Shown: positions 30,763 through 43,736 of the stretch, in pieces
How the letters are laid out: each line of letters opens with the position of its first letter
Numbering within the stretch: the first letter of the stretch is position 1
Assembly: GCA_028015205.1 (NCBI GenBank)
Contig: CM051512.1
Coordinates: 9,360,255 to 9,424,254, forward strand
From: Mytilisepta virgata
Lineage: Eukaryota > Mollusca > Bivalvia > Mytilida > Mytilidae
Reading direction: 5' to 3'
Length of the DNA stretch: 64,000 nucleotides
Made by a program: the position numbers and the translations under genes
Notes under the pieces: model-generated
What the model was told of the DNA's origin: nothing
What the model saw: only the letters and a program-made list of their open reading frames with translations
Database searches by the model: none

Positions 30763-33700
30763 CATTAGCCAACCTAAATTTCACTATAAGATATGAAGAT
30801 ACACAAAAAAATGCAGAGCCTCCTATGCCCTTTGATGGCATACCATTTATGATTCGTGGTAGAAAGATATTAGAATGCCACAAAGGCAAAGACAGAGATT
30901 TTAAGAAAAAGGAATCTGCAAAAATTGCATCAAGAAATTCAAAAGTAAGCATTGATTTTTCATTACTGTCTGAACAGTACAAGTATTAGGATTAATGGAA
31001 TGTTAGCTAGTAGCTGGCTAAGTATGTGTTTGTCATTTTGGTCTCATAAATGAAACAGAATTTTTCCTTTAAATTATAGATATTCATCTTTTCTGAGTCT
31101 TTGAGATTTCAAATTTTACATTAAAAAATGATTACTTTTTGTTTTAAAGGAGGACCATGACTTTAAAAAAAGGAGGAGATTAACCAAGAGAACCAAGAAA
31201 AAGTGATGTCCGGCAAAGATAAAAATCAGACATATAGTCAAATATGTTGATTTCAAGGTAACAATTATTTTATTTTTTCCAGTATAGTAATGGAAATAAC
31301 TGTGAAACTCTTTTAAAAGGCTTTGTAATATTCACATTGCTGAGAGTCAAATAATTGTATTTATCAAATGATTACAAATGTATTCAGAATTTTGTTGCCA
31401 GTTTTAAAATTTGCTATTTAAAGTTACCCTCCCTCCTTTTTAAACATAAATCATTGCAAGCAATAAAACAAAGATTTCCGTTGTATTTGTTTACATTGAA
31501 ACCTCTGATCACAATCCTTGCAGAATGGAAACTATGATTTCATGCATTTAAAGTGATAAAGGTATGCATATTTATTATGTTTTTTATTTGTGTGTTAGAT
31601 TTTTTCAATTTGGGTGCCAGAAATATCACCAAGTATGAAATTCTGTTGCCAGAATGAATGAAAAATTGCATTATGCGACATTGGCCATTCCCATTGAGCC
31701 CCTGTTATTAAAATGAGTATGTTATTTCAGCTTCCACAGACACACACAAGTCATGACAGAGAAAAAATGTCTTCGCTTGTTAGATCACAAATTAGCGGCA
31801 AAATTGATATAAGATTGAAACGGCATGCATACCTAATTACCATCCCTAAAAACAGTGATCACAAAAATCATATAATGGAGGGTATAGTATTTGTCATGTT
31901 TAATGAATATAAAATGACATAATATTTAAGTGTTCAAACTAAAGTATGATGTGAAATTTTGCAAGTGTCATAATTCGATGAAAAGGGATGTAGTTTTAGA
32001 AAGTTATAATCTTTATAGAAATACATGGAATTTTGGCAAGAGAGTGAATAAATTTTACAAAATTATGAGGTATCACGTGTGTAAAGAAATAAATGTAAAT
32101 CAAAATTCAATAATTTTTCATTTCTGTCCATAGAAATAAATAAAATTTCTCGTTTAACTTCTTAACATTTTCTGAATTCCTTCACTTATATTTAATAAAA
32201 TTTTCACTGAAGCACATACATGTAAACTAGTGAAGACTTGTCATTTCAAGGATGTCAGATTTAATGCTCATGTAATTTATAGTAAAAAAATATGCATTTA
32301 AATTTGTAGTTCTGCTTGAATAACCCTTGAAAATCAAAGAAATTGAATAAACAGTAATATAGATATAAATGACAGATATTTCCAATTCTAACCTTTAGGC
32401 AGCCAGATTAGTTCAGCCTGTTGATGACAGACTTAAAAAATACATTAAAAAAAATGGTTATAGAGAACAGTGTAAAAAGTCCCAACCAAATGAAGCTTCT
32501 GCTGGAAGTTTACTTGAAGCAGGAGCTTTTCAGAGATACAAAATTACCAAACAGGCTTAACTCCAGATTTTGGCCATCAGTACAGACCATCAGAAATCAC
32601 ATATTGTTAGCCGTCATGGAGATCAGAAATAGTAATAGTCTAGTCAATCTAGCATAAATTTGACCCTAACCTTAAAGTATTTGCAAAAGAAGATCTTTAA
32701 GTTTTAATCTTTAGCATTATACCCCAAATATACACAGAAAAAAGTCCAACAAAATCTAACTTGAGGAAGATCAAAAAATCACGATTTTAAAATACCTATG
32801 GACATTTGCATTGAAAATGGGAGATAACTCTGCAAAAAGGCAGAAATATCAATAAAAATTGATACAAAATTATAACTTTACCGCTTCTGTTCAGCAGAAT
32901 GTATTGATTCTTGATATTTTATCCGTCTTTAGAGTATAACAAACAACTCTAAAGGTGTTTTCATATCTTTTATCAAGCTACAACCTATATTTCGTAATTC
33001 ATTAGTTGACCATTTATTAAATTTTCAACTTGTCAAGGTAAAGAATCTCAAATTTAATAAAAATAATTAAGCATATATTCTTCTTTTTGTGGTTTAAAGT
33101 TTCTTTAAACAAGGTAGATGCTGATCAAATATAATTTACAGATATAAGCAATACCAATTTTTCACATTATTTTTTCAAAATGGTCACAAAGCCACAAATT
33201 TGCAATTTCTTTAATGAAAAATGCCCCCCAAAAAAATAAAAATACTCATAACATTTCGGTTTTGTACATTTCACGAGCAGAAGATTATATAATATAGTCA
33301 AATACGAACTTATAACCCTATCAAAGTATCATACTTTACATGAATTTTAAGAAAATCAACCAAAAACTGACAAAAAAGACTCATTTTTGCAGAGTTATCT
33401 CCCCTGTCCAATGTTAATTTCCATAGGAAATTAAAAATGCTGATTTTGAGTTTTCCTCAAGTAAGATTTTATGAGACTTTTTTCTGTGTATATATGAGGC
33501 TTAATGCTATAGATTAGAACTAAAATATTTTCTGATGCAATTAGTTTGAGGTTAAAACTTAGTCTGACTGGACTATAATGTAGATCAGGTATAAACTTTG
33601 GTTAAATTGGTTACTGTCTAATAAGTTTTGCTTTTATCACAGAATAAATTGATAATATGAAGGACATTTACAATTTATTCACTTAAAAATTAATTCTTGC

Positions 33701-34683
33701 AAAGTATAATGAATATTTAGTCATTGCCTGTAAGGAATGAATGGTCTGATAGTCTGATGATAAACTTTGTGCTTTGAAAAGTATTTATATATTTTATGAC
33801 ATTGTGATTTATCATTTGAATTTCTGCATTTGTAGGAAGTAGTGTCAGAAAGGATCAATTCATGGAGAAAGGAGTGTCCTGATGACTTTTAAGCTTAGGC
33901 TAAAAGAAAATGAGAACAATTTGACAGAAAATTTGCAAGGTATTAATCTTGAGATTACCAAATAGATACATGTATATTAATCCCCACAAGTTTACCTCTT
34001 CTAGCATTTATCCCCTGTATTATTGGTATATATTTATAAACATCCATTTGACTTCAATATTAGGTTGACAATATATTGAAATTAAGCCCCGTCCACGCAT
34101 ATAGATGTACCCTTGTCTAAGTATGTCATGTTTGACCCACATTTTGTGCATGAATGACTAGGTTGAGTTTTTTGGTTTATGTGCATTTCTCAGAAACCTA
34201 TTGAATCAGTTCAGTGATATACCTATTCATTCATTGTATATAATGTTAGAATTGAATACTTGGTATTGTATATATTTTATTACAGAATTGCCGGGAGGGA
34301 ATGAAAATTTGAACGACTCTGATAGTCTGTTTGATGATCTGTTTTCTGGAAACAATCAGAAACTTCGGTTTTTACATCAGACCTCCTGGCAGCGCCAGCT
34401 ATTGGTACGGTATGGGAATGAAATATCCCTTCTTGACTCTACAGAACAATACAGTATGCATTGCCAGTATTTCTTCTTTGTGTACGGACAAACTGTAATA
34501 ACATTACAGTTGCCACCTTTATTTTGGAGACTGAGAACACTTCCTCAATCAAAGAAGACATTAATATATTGAAGATTGGAATCCTGAGTGGAATTTCGAA
34601 GTTCGGCAGAAAGGTTACTTCATTCAGGTCATTGCCTCTAGAAAGTTGACTTTTTACAGCAATTGCTATTGTCAATACATAGT
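30763..34683 (+). pseudogene. CaRF/ALS2CR8-family gene copy, decayed
   Basis: Exon-like blocks in order. (1) 30763-30944 after TTTCAG, reading MPFDGIPFMIRGRKILECHK, ending AAA|GTAAGC. (2) 31150-31257, EDHDFKKRRRLTKRTKK, a TGA at 31204-31206, then CPAKIKIRHIVKYVDFK, ending AAG|GTAACA. (3) 31731 to about 31881, SHDREKMSSLVRSQISGKID. (4) 32399 to about 32640, AARLVQPVDDRLKKYIKK, a one-base shift in an A run, then RLNSRFWPSVQTIRNH. (5) 33836-33939, RINSWRKECPDDF, TAA, then shifted KLRLKENEN. (6) from 34286, LHQTSWQRQLLVRYGNEISL, shift, YALPVFLLCVRTN, shift, DWNPEWNFEVRQ. FDGIPFM, CPAKI, WRKxxPDD, the LLxRYGN..LLD core and DWNPEWN are family landmarks (by eye). Breaks in most blocks indicate a pseudogene. 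No N-terminal exon was found. Confidence 0.7.
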
Positions 34684-34689
34684 GTTTGT

Positions 34690-35640
34690 CTTCAGAAATA
34701 ACCGAGTCATACACCAGTTTTCAACAGAAAAGAAAAACATTTAAATCTTATATTTTTATTTCAATCATTTCATGTTTGTATTTCACAGATTCTCCATTTG
34801 ACAATCTCATAATAATTAAACTGATATTTCCATTCTTTCCTATTGAAAAACCTCTACATTTTCAAACTGGTTCTTTTACAAGCTATGTATATCAGTTTTT
34901 TTGGCCAGCTCTTTAAGAGGTCATCCCATGTTTCAATCACTGAATTCAGTGAAAACGGAGCTGTTATTTGTTGCTAGGTTTTTACTCTAGTCTCTTAAGT
35001 GAAAATGAATAACCTTTTATGATTTTTAGAACTTTAGTGGCTATTTCTTTTAAGGTGTTTCCTCTACTTAGGAAAGACCTTGCTGTATTTATTGATTTTA
35101 TTTTTTTAAATTTTGTTTGGCTATTTCTAATGATGCGAGTGATTATACTAAAAATTTAAATCTAAAGACTAAGTTAAAAAAAAATTAAATTCAGTTTCCA
35201 TATCCTGACAATATAAGGAAATGAGAACAAATATTTTACATCTTGAATCAATTTTGAATCAGACAAAATGACAACATGGGGGCTTAAACTGATTCCCCCT
35301 GATTTCCTAATACCAGTTTTAAGTTAAATATTGAATTTCTGATTTCATTATTTTATGCAAACCAATCAAAAAAATATTACAACACAGAAATTGAAAACAT
35401 CTTATTTTTTTACATAACCTTAGAAGTATTTAAATTATAACAGCAACTGAATATTTATCTCCCTATATAATATAAACATTGCCGAACTGAACCTTAAGGC
35501 TATTTCAGAAAAACTTTATAGTTGTTTCAAGTTTAAAAGTACCTCAACATGCACAATTTCAAAATTTCATTTACTGTTGTAATGTCTTAAATTTACCACC
35601 ATCCATTAAATTTAATACAAGTGTTTTGCTACCCTGTAAT
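34690..35640. other. AT-rich stretch, nothing recognised
   Basis: It follows the last CaRF-like block. No further exon, repeat border or RNA could be supported. Confidence 0.4.
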
Positions 35641-36299
35641 ATTTCTTCAACAGCCCCATCTGATGGACTCCTCCACCCCTATATCCATCTCCAAAAAATA
35701 AACCTCATCTTTCTACCTTCTTTTGTAAACTTTTTTTCAAAGCAAATTTTAATTTTCACTTGAAGGTTTTTGAAAAGATTTTTTACCTTCTCATATTTTT
35801 ACCACTTTATTAAAAATGCAATACCTGAATGATTTTTTTCAGTATTACATATTAAAAAAAAGAAAATCACTTTTACAAGTTTTTTAATATGTTCATCTTA
35901 AATGGGGTACATTATTTTTTCAAAAGCCCCCCTGATGGACTCCTCCACCCCTACATCCATCTCCAAAAAATAAACCTCACCTTTTTTACCTTCTTGTTTA
36001 TAATTTTTTCAATATGTTCATCTTAAATAAAGTACAAAAAATGCAGTAATTTTTCATAAACTTTCAATTTTTAATCAAGTGAAAGTTAAAAACTACAGAT
36101 AAAACTTATCCTTTCTTTTATCACAATTTCCATGGAAAAGAAAATTACAATTTCCTTTTTCAGATGAAGTTCAAACATTTTCCATCTGATTAATACATTG
36201 TTTTTAGCTTTTGTTTTTTTTTTATATTTTAGAATTTTTCATCTCAAACCAAGTGGTACATTTTTTAAATAATGAATTATAAAAATAAGAATAACTAAA

Positions 36300-36815
36300 G
36301 GCTCACCTGAGCTTGTATCGCTCACCTGCCCTTTTATTAGGCCATTTGAAAATGTAAGCTCTTGTATCCACAAGGCTATTTAAAAAATGCAAAATATTTG
36401 TCATTTGACCTAAAAAAAGGAGAAAAATTTGCATCTGTCCTTCATAAACCATTCCTGCTATCTTTAGTTACAACCTGAAAATGACAAAAAATTCCTTTCC
36501 CATATGGTTTCAATAGAAACTACAAAGGGCCGCAGCCGTCGGTTCATTAGATGAATCTCAAAGAAAAGTGGATCGTTGGTAGGATATTGTCATCAATCCT
36601 GCAAAGTTTCAAAAATATCATAATGTAGTTTCAGAGATTTTTAAAAATTCGCCAATAAAAAATTCAACCGGAACCAATGATGGATCGTCCTTCCATACAT
36701 CATTACTACCAAGTTTGGTTACAATCTGCCAAGTAGTTTCAGAGGCGAAGATCAAAGTGAAAAGTTTACGGATGACGGATGCAAAGTGATGACATAAACA
36801 TAAGCTAAAACTACT
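36300..36815 (+). repeat. CTAGAGGCTC-family element, diverged copy
   Basis: It opens AGGCTCACCTGAGCTTGTATCGCTCACCTG and ends with GACGGATGCAAAGTGATGACATAAACATAAGCT, the family 3' end with changes. It is the closest match to the minus-strand fragment at 1085-1500. Confidence 0.6.
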
Positions 36816-37526
36816 TTATACAAATGACAGTTCAGCCAAACTTTTGACATACTAATTCATTTAATATGATTGAAAATTATAAATCTTACCAATTTAGTTG
36901 CTTAATTTTTCAGAAAAATTTTTCAGCTAAACGTTTTAAATTGATATTTTACCACCTGGTTGAAAATGAAAAACCTTTACAATTTTTTTTTATATAGGAT
37001 TTTTCATCTTCAACAAGTGGTAATTTAAAAAAAGAAAAAAGAAATGTATTTTTATTGGAGTGAACGACTTCAGCTAAACCTGTAAACCTTGTTATTTTTT
37101 TAACACTTGATTGGAAATGAAAAACCAATTACAAATTTTTCTAAAAAAAATAGATACATTATAATATTTTTACTTATTCCCATTTTCAAAATTATTACAT
37201 TTGTTTTCATTTTCATAAATTTTCAACTTAAAGTGGTAATTTTTCAAAGAGAATTTCAGATTTATACAATTAAATGTGACAGAGTTCATAACTTTTTACC
37301 TTCATATACCAATTGCAATTCATTGTAAATGCAAGACCTTACTAATTTGTTTTCAAATTTTTCAAAAAAAAACTTTACTCCTGTCAAACTTTTATGATTT
37401 TGGCATATATGAAAAACCCTTTTACAATTTTTTCTAAAAAATTTTACTTATTTCCTTTTTCAATTTTTTTTTAGAATTTTGCATATTTAACCAAATGGTA
37501 ATTTAAAAAATGAAAAAAAAAGAAAA

Positions 37527-38060
37527 CCAGAGGCTCCCAGGAGTCTGCATTGTCCACCTGGATGTGATTTGCCAATCAATCTAGGACCACCTAAAGACCA
37601 AGTTAGGTACAATTGGCGAAGGACCTATATCAAACTAAGCTTGGTTGTTATTCGAAAGTCCAGATTATTGAAGATACTTTTGTGATAGGAAGAAACATTG
37701 CTGGTCCCAAATGGCCAAGTGCTTTTAGATTAGATTTTTAAAAAAATTTTCCCATAGGGTCCTTGTTAAATTAAGTTTGGCTGTGGACATATAATTGTGA
37801 AAGAGAACTACAGGCTGCCAAGTTTGGTTCCATCTAGCCATTAAATTTTTTTAAATTCATGCCTTCTTTTTTCTTTTTTTAGTAAAGCAGCCATGTTGGT
37901 TGGAAGTTGGGGATGCAGGAAACAATTTCAAAAAGAGGGCCACCCAAGAATCATTCAATTAAAGTTTGGTCCTAATAGGCCCAGTTGTTTCAGAGAAGAT
38001 CTTTAAAGGAAAGTTTATGACATTCGATGCAAAGTGATGGCAACAGCTTCACATGAATTT
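37527..38060 (+). repeat. CTAGAGGCTC-family element inside the T-run array
   Basis: It opens CCAGAGGCTCCCAGGAGTCTGCATTGTCCACCTGG and closes with ATGCAAAGTGATGGCAACAGCTTCACATG. The interior has CCCATAGGGTCC and AAGTTTGGT words, with units shortened compared with the copy at 38181-39809. Confidence 0.65.
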
Positions 38061-38180
38061 TTATTCAAGTGAAAGTTACTGACTACAACTTAACCATTTT
38101 GCCTTCTGAAGGTTCACCATTTGGTGGAAAATGCAAAACCCTTTACAAATTTTTCTATATTTCTTCATTTTTATTTTAAA

Positions 38181-39809
38181 CTAGAGGCTCTCAAGAGCCT
38201 GTATCGCTCACCTGGATTTAACTTCTTCACTTTGAGCAGACCTAAAAATTTAAGTGTTGCAGTCAATTTTGCTGTTTTTTCTATAGGATTCTATGTTAAA
38301 CTAATTTCAGCTGTGGCAGTCATCTAGGTTTAGTCCAGGTCAACGGATACATTTCTAAAAGAGAACCATCTAAGGACCATTTCTGCCAAGTCTTGTTCCA
38401 ACTGCCTAAGGGGTTTCAGACAAGAAGATTTTTAAATGAATTTTCCTATAGGGTCCAATATTTAACACAGTTCGGTGCGGCAGCCATCTTGGTTGACAAT
38501 CCCGGTGATCGGACATATTTCTGAAAGAGGACCTCCTAAGGACCAATGCCGCCAAGTCCTGCTCCAATATGTCAAGTGGTTTCAGACAAGAAGTTTTTTC
38601 AATGAATTTTTCCATAGGGCCCTATGTTAAACTAAGTTCGGTGTGGCGGTCATCTTGGTTGACAGTCTGGGTCATCAAACAAAATTCTGAAAGAGGACCA
38701 TCTAAGGACCATTGCTACCAAGTCTAATTCTAATTGACTTAGTGGTTTCAGACGACAAGATTTTTGAGTGAATTTCCCATAGGGTCCTATGTTAAACTAA
38801 GTTATGCTGTGGTGGCCATCTTAGTTGACAGTCCGGGTCATCGGACACACCTCTGTAAGAGGACTGTCGAAGGGCCATTGCTGCCAAGTCTGGTTAAAAT
38901 TGGTGAAGTGGTTTCAGACAAGAAGATTTTTCAATGAATTTTCCCATAGGGCCCTATGTTAAACTAAGTTCGGCTGTGGCGGCCATCTTGGTTAACAGTC
39001 CGGGTCATTGAACATATTTCTGAAAGAGAACCTCCTAAGAACTATTACTGCCAACTTTGGTTCCAACTGGACTTGTAGTTTCATATAAGAAGATTTTTGA
39101 AAGTCACCCCCCCCCCCCTTTTTTTTCTACTTTTAGTAACAGCAGCCATCTCGGTTGGAAGTCGGGGATGCCAGACATAATTTTGGAAGGGGGCCACCCA
39201 AGGCCCATTCCACCAAAGTTTGGTCTCAATTGGCCCAGTGGTTTGAGAGGAAAAGATCTTTAAAGGAAAGTTTACGCTGGATGCCGTCTTTAAAGGGCAA
39301 AAACTCCTATAAGGGGTCAATGATTTTGGTCATGTTGACTTAATTGTAGATCTTACTTTGTTGAACATTTTTGCTGTTTACAATTTGTCTTTATCTATAA
39401 TAATATTCAAGATAACCTAAAACTGCAAAATTTCCTTAAAATTAACAATTCAGGGGCAATAACCCAACAAAGGGTTGTTAGATTCGTCTGAAAATTTCAT
39501 GACGGGTAGATCTTGACCTGATGAACATTTTTACCCAGTCAGTTTTGCTCTAATTGCTTTAGTTTTTGAGATATAAGACAAAAACTGCAGTTTACCCCTA
39601 TGTTCTATTTTTAGCCATGTCGGCCATGTTGGTTGGCAGCCGGTGTCATCGGACATTTTTTAAACTAGATACCATAATGATGCTTGTGGCCAAGTTTGGT
39701 TTAATTTGGCCCAGCAGATTCAGAGAAGATTTTTGTAAAATTTAACGGACGACGGACGCCAAGTGATAAGAAAAGTTCACTTGACCCTTTGGGTCAGGTG
39801 AGCTAAAAA
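38181..39809 (+). repeat. Near-complete CTAGAGGCTC...GGTGAGCTAAAAA element with a 166-bp tandem interior
   Basis: The 5' end CTAGAGGCTCTCAAGAGCCT folds as a hairpin (AGGCTC/GAGCCT), followed by CGCTCACCTGG; the 3' end reads CGGACGCCAAGTGAT...GGGTCAGGTGAGCTAAAAA, so GCTCACCTG and CAGGTGAGC are inverted to each other. CATCTT-type landmarks at about 38321, 38485, 38651, 38817, 38984 and 39147 give unit lengths of 163-167 bp. Units carry CCATAGGGTCCTATGTTAAA, GGCGGCCATCTTGGTTGACA and GACCATCTAAGGACCATTGC. No protein is encoded. The first 180 bases are almost the same as 63833-64000. Confidence 0.85.
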
Positions 39810-39817
39810 AGCTACAA

Positions 39818-39849
<32 letters not shown>

Positions 39850-40279
39850 GCATCTTTAGCCAAGTAGTAATTTAAAAAAATCAACAGAAAAATTTTTTTA
39901 ATTCAGGTAAAGTTACTGTCAGAATTATCAATCTTATCTTTTTTATTACTTGGTTGAAAATGCAAAACCTTTACAATTTTCTTTCTTCCTTTTCTTAAAC
40001 TTACATTATTGTGCACTATTTTTTTTAAAAATGATACAATATTTGTTTTCTTTTTTTTAATTTTTTTTTTTTTTTTTTTTATAGGATTTTTCATCTTTAA
40101 CCAAGTGGTCATTTATAATAAAGACTAAAATGATTTTCCTTTGGAGTGAAAGTTATTGACTTCAAAACTAAACCTGTTGCCTTCTGAAAGTTAACCACTT
40201 GGTTGAAAATGCAAAACCTTTACAAATTTTTTTCGAAAAAAACCTTACATTATTATATATTACTTTTTTCAAAAAAATG

Positions 40280-40316
<37 letters not shown>

Positions 40317-40740
40317 ACTTTCATCTTCAACCAAGTGGTAATTTTAAAAATGAAACAGAAAATTGAATTTTTATTTGAGGGGAAAGTTACTGACTGATCA
40401 AATGTTTTACCTGCAATTCTTTTACCACTTGGTTGAAAATGAAAAACCCTTTACAAAGTCTTCTAAAAACCTTACATTTTACTAATATTTCATTTTTCAA
40501 AAAAGCTTTACAAATTTTTTTTTTTTTTTTTTTTTTAGAATTTTCATTTTCAAGCAAGTGGTAATTTTGAAAAAGAATTTTTTTTTCACCAAATGAGAGC
40601 TAAACGATTTGCCTTTGAGACGTTTATTTACCACTTGGTTGAAAATGAAAAACCTTTACAATTTTTACTTACAATTTTTTTTCTAAATTTTTTTTTTTTC
40701 AATCTAGTCTACAATACAAAAAAGACCTTTAAAACTATAT

Positions 40741-41900
40741 TTGCAATACATCACTTCGCCCTCCCTCCCCCCAAAAAAATGGGATGGGGTGATCGTTGAG
40801 AATTGAGAATATGTGCCCTTGAAATACAGCAACTTCTACATATATCCCAAATATTTTCTGTTGGAAATCCAATAATCTAGGATGTTATCTCACTTATGGA
40901 AAAGATATCTTTATGCATTGATATAAACACAAAATATACTCAAGAAAACAATAAAATTGGCAAAGTCAAATTTTTGAACTATTAACTTCAAGAAACAGAA
41001 AACATACAAAAAGTTATCCATAAAATCATAAAAACATAAAAACCTGGATAAAATTGATAAAAACCATTAAAATAAAAATAACTTTCTGCATGTTTTCTGA
41101 TAAATTTACCATAAATTTTATGAGTCAACTCTACCATTCAGTTTACTTGTTATATATTTTGTATTTCATGCACACTTCACTGGTGTTTTACACGACTTTC
41201 AACAACATCACTGTTAGATAATACAATAAACCATCTATGACACTGAGACCCTTGAAGAGACCGCAATGGACATCAAACTTTGTTCTTAGGAAATTAAAAT
41301 GATACAAAAAGTTAGACCAAAATGTTAATTTTGAAAACTTAAAAAATCAAAATAAAATAAAAGTCAAGGGAAACAGATTTTGGGATTTCTATTTGTAAAA
41401 ATATTATCCAATTAAATTTGTCTGTAACCTGTCAATTTGGAAAACATAGTAAAAATGTGTAAATTACAAGTTAATATTATACAATCAGACAAAAAATATT
41501 GAGGAGATCTTTAGGCTTGGCCAACAGCAGTCCATTTAAAAATCACATGAATTTCTATAAATTGTCAACAGTCAAATGTTCTTTATGTGATTTCATTCAG
41601 TTCTGGAAAATCAATCCAATGCTTTTCTACATAATGTCCTCCATTCCATCTGAAAAAAATCCAATATTTTTGTTAAATGTAAGAACAGGTCTAGTATTTT
41701 GTAAATATTTTTAATATATTATCTTTATTTGCAAAAACACAAATTCGTTTTCACTCCAAAATTTGAAGTTCAAATGCAAAGGTAAGATGCAAATTTTTAA
41801 TTTTTTTATTAGTTTCCTAATCAGTAAATTTTAAGAAAAAGGAATGACAATTTTTAAGTTGATTAAGAAAAAAATGGGTCAAAGACACAAATGGCCGGGT
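40741..41900. repeat. Duplicated block, paralogue of 52250-52930
   Basis: Shared words in the same order include CTTGAAATACAGCAACTTCTACATAT (CCAGCAACTTC in the other), GATGGAAAAGAT-type, AAGTCAAGGGAAACAGATTTTGGG, TTAATATTATACAATCAGACAAAAAATA, ATGTCCTCCATTCCATCTG and AAGAACAGGTCTAGTATTTTG. The block continues the array before it, as the paralogue does after 51740. No coding frame is conserved between the copies. Confidence 0.7.
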
Positions 41901-42383
41901 TGCTGGGTGTTTATTGTAGTGGTGACAAAGGTGATTACAAGATCATATTGCACATTGGCAGTCATGAATATTTATATAGACAAAATCAGACACATTGTAT
42001 GTTGGTGTACGAGCACAGAGGCAGCCATCAATTTAATTAGAAATAGGTGAAGTAAGCAATATTTGATTTGATTACATGTTGATAAACACTTGTTTGGAAA
42101 AATGGGAAATAATTCCTGAAATAATTCCATAAAGTGGGGTGCAAAACTGTAGGAGGAGTTGATTTCGCAAAATAGGTACCCTCTATTGAAGATGTCAATA
42201 AAAAACGACTAAGTTCCAAAGTTTGGAAAAATGGGAAATAATTCTTGAAATAATTCTATAAAGTGAGGTGCAAATCTTCAATATATATAGAAACATTCTA
42301 TGAAGTTTCAAGCATATGGGTGAAAAACTGTAGGAGGAGTTGATTTCACAAAATAGGTACCCTCTATTGAAGATGTCAATAAA

Positions 42384-43736
42384 CAAGAGGCTCTCAAGAG
42401 CCTGAATCGCTCACCTGGCAAACAATGCACTATAAACTAAATCTCATCATCACCATTCACTAAGGATACCATGTTTACTTTAAAAACCAAATATTGTTGA
42501 AATCCGAGCAAGTGTAAAAAATGGCGGGAAAATGGCAGCCATTTTAAAAATGACCCTCCAAAACAAACTTTCATCATCACCATTCAACTCGGGATACCAT
42601 GTTTACCTTGAAAGTAGCTTTCATCTTCATTTTCTTTCTATAATTCAGGAAAAAATAGCAAAAAACAGCATTTTGACCCCTATGTTCTATTTTTAGTAAG
42701 GGCGGACATGTTTTTCGACCAATCAAAAATCGAAGCATTAACTTTTTGCAGGATACCCTAAGGAACAATCTTACCAAGTTTCATTTGATTTTGAATAGTA
42801 GTTTCAGAGAAGAAGATTTTTGAAACAATAACATTAAAAAAAGCCAAAAATCTCAAAAAAGGGCAATAACTCTAACATCAGTTGACATATTTTCACGAAA
42901 ATCAGCACACAGGTAGCTCTCATCATACTGAACACTTTCAACCTGCCAGAATTTGCCGTAACCTAATGATTTTTGAGATATTTGCGCAAAACTGTTGTTT
43001 GACCCCTATGTTCTATTTTTAGTAACAGTGGCCATGTTTTTCGACGGATCAAAAATCGAAGCATAAACTTTGTGCAGGATACCCTAAGGAACAATCTTAC
43101 CAAGTTTCATTGGTTTTTGAATAGTAGTTTCAGAGAAGAAGATTTTTGAAATAACATAAAAAAAAGCCAAAAATGTCAAATAACTCCTAAAAGGAACGAA
43201 CCTACAACTTCGATCCTGTTACAAATTTTGTAGATCTTTGTGTGCCTAACAATATGAAATTTAAATTTTTCAAATTTCCTTTATAGTATCCAAGATATTG
43301 AGCTTAATAAGTGCAAAATTTGGAAAAAATGCAGAAAAAGGGCAATAACTCCTACATGGGTCGTTGGATCTTCTTCAAAATTTCAGGGCAGGTAGATCTT
43401 GAGGTGCTGATCACTTTTACCCTATGCCAGAATTTTGATATCTGTGACCATTTCTGACTTATTTGCAAAAAACTGCGATTTACCCCTATGTTCTATTTTT
43501 AGCCATGACGGCCATGTTTTTATACGAATCAAAAATCCAAACAATAGATTTGTAGCACCCATACCAATTAATAACTGTACCAAGTTTGGTTGCAGTTTGA
43601 CTTATGGTGTTGGAGGAGTTAACGTTTGAAAAAGTTAACGGACGACGGACGGACGGACGGACGACGGACGGACGATGGACGGACGCCAAGTGATAGCAAT
43701 AGCTCACATGACCCTTCGGGTCAGGTGAGCTAAAAA
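42384..43736 (+). repeat. Long CTAGAGGCTC...GGTGAGC family member (second subfamily)
   Basis: It opens CAAGAGGCTCTCAAGAGCCTGAATCGCTCACCTGG and ends GGGTCAGGTGAGCTAAAAA. The interior differs from the 166-bp type and uses CCCCTATGTTCTATTTTTAG, GGAACAATCTTACCAAGTTTCAT and AATAACTCCTACATGGG. A GGACGGACG simple repeat lies at 43640-43690. Close relatives are 45745-46692 and 61946-63020. Confidence 0.8.

Larger units (their letters stand above)
35640..40740 (+). repeat. Degenerate tandem array built on a CAACCAAGTGGTAA palindrome and T runs
   Basis: TTTTCATCTTCAACCAAGTG and its inverse CACTTGGTTGAAAATGAAAA alternate about every 100 bp (for example near 36235, 36950, 37010, 39850, 39950, 40090, 40195, 40320, 40430, 40545 and 40630). 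The inverse form is followed by ACCTTTACAATTTTT and a long T run. Each unit of about 200 bp is therefore a hairpin pair plus a T run. CTAGAGGCTC-family elements interrupt the array three times. In 35640-36000 a separate pair, CCTGATGGACTCCTCCACCCC, occurs twice about 290 bp apart. Frames in the array are not genes. Confidence 0.7.
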
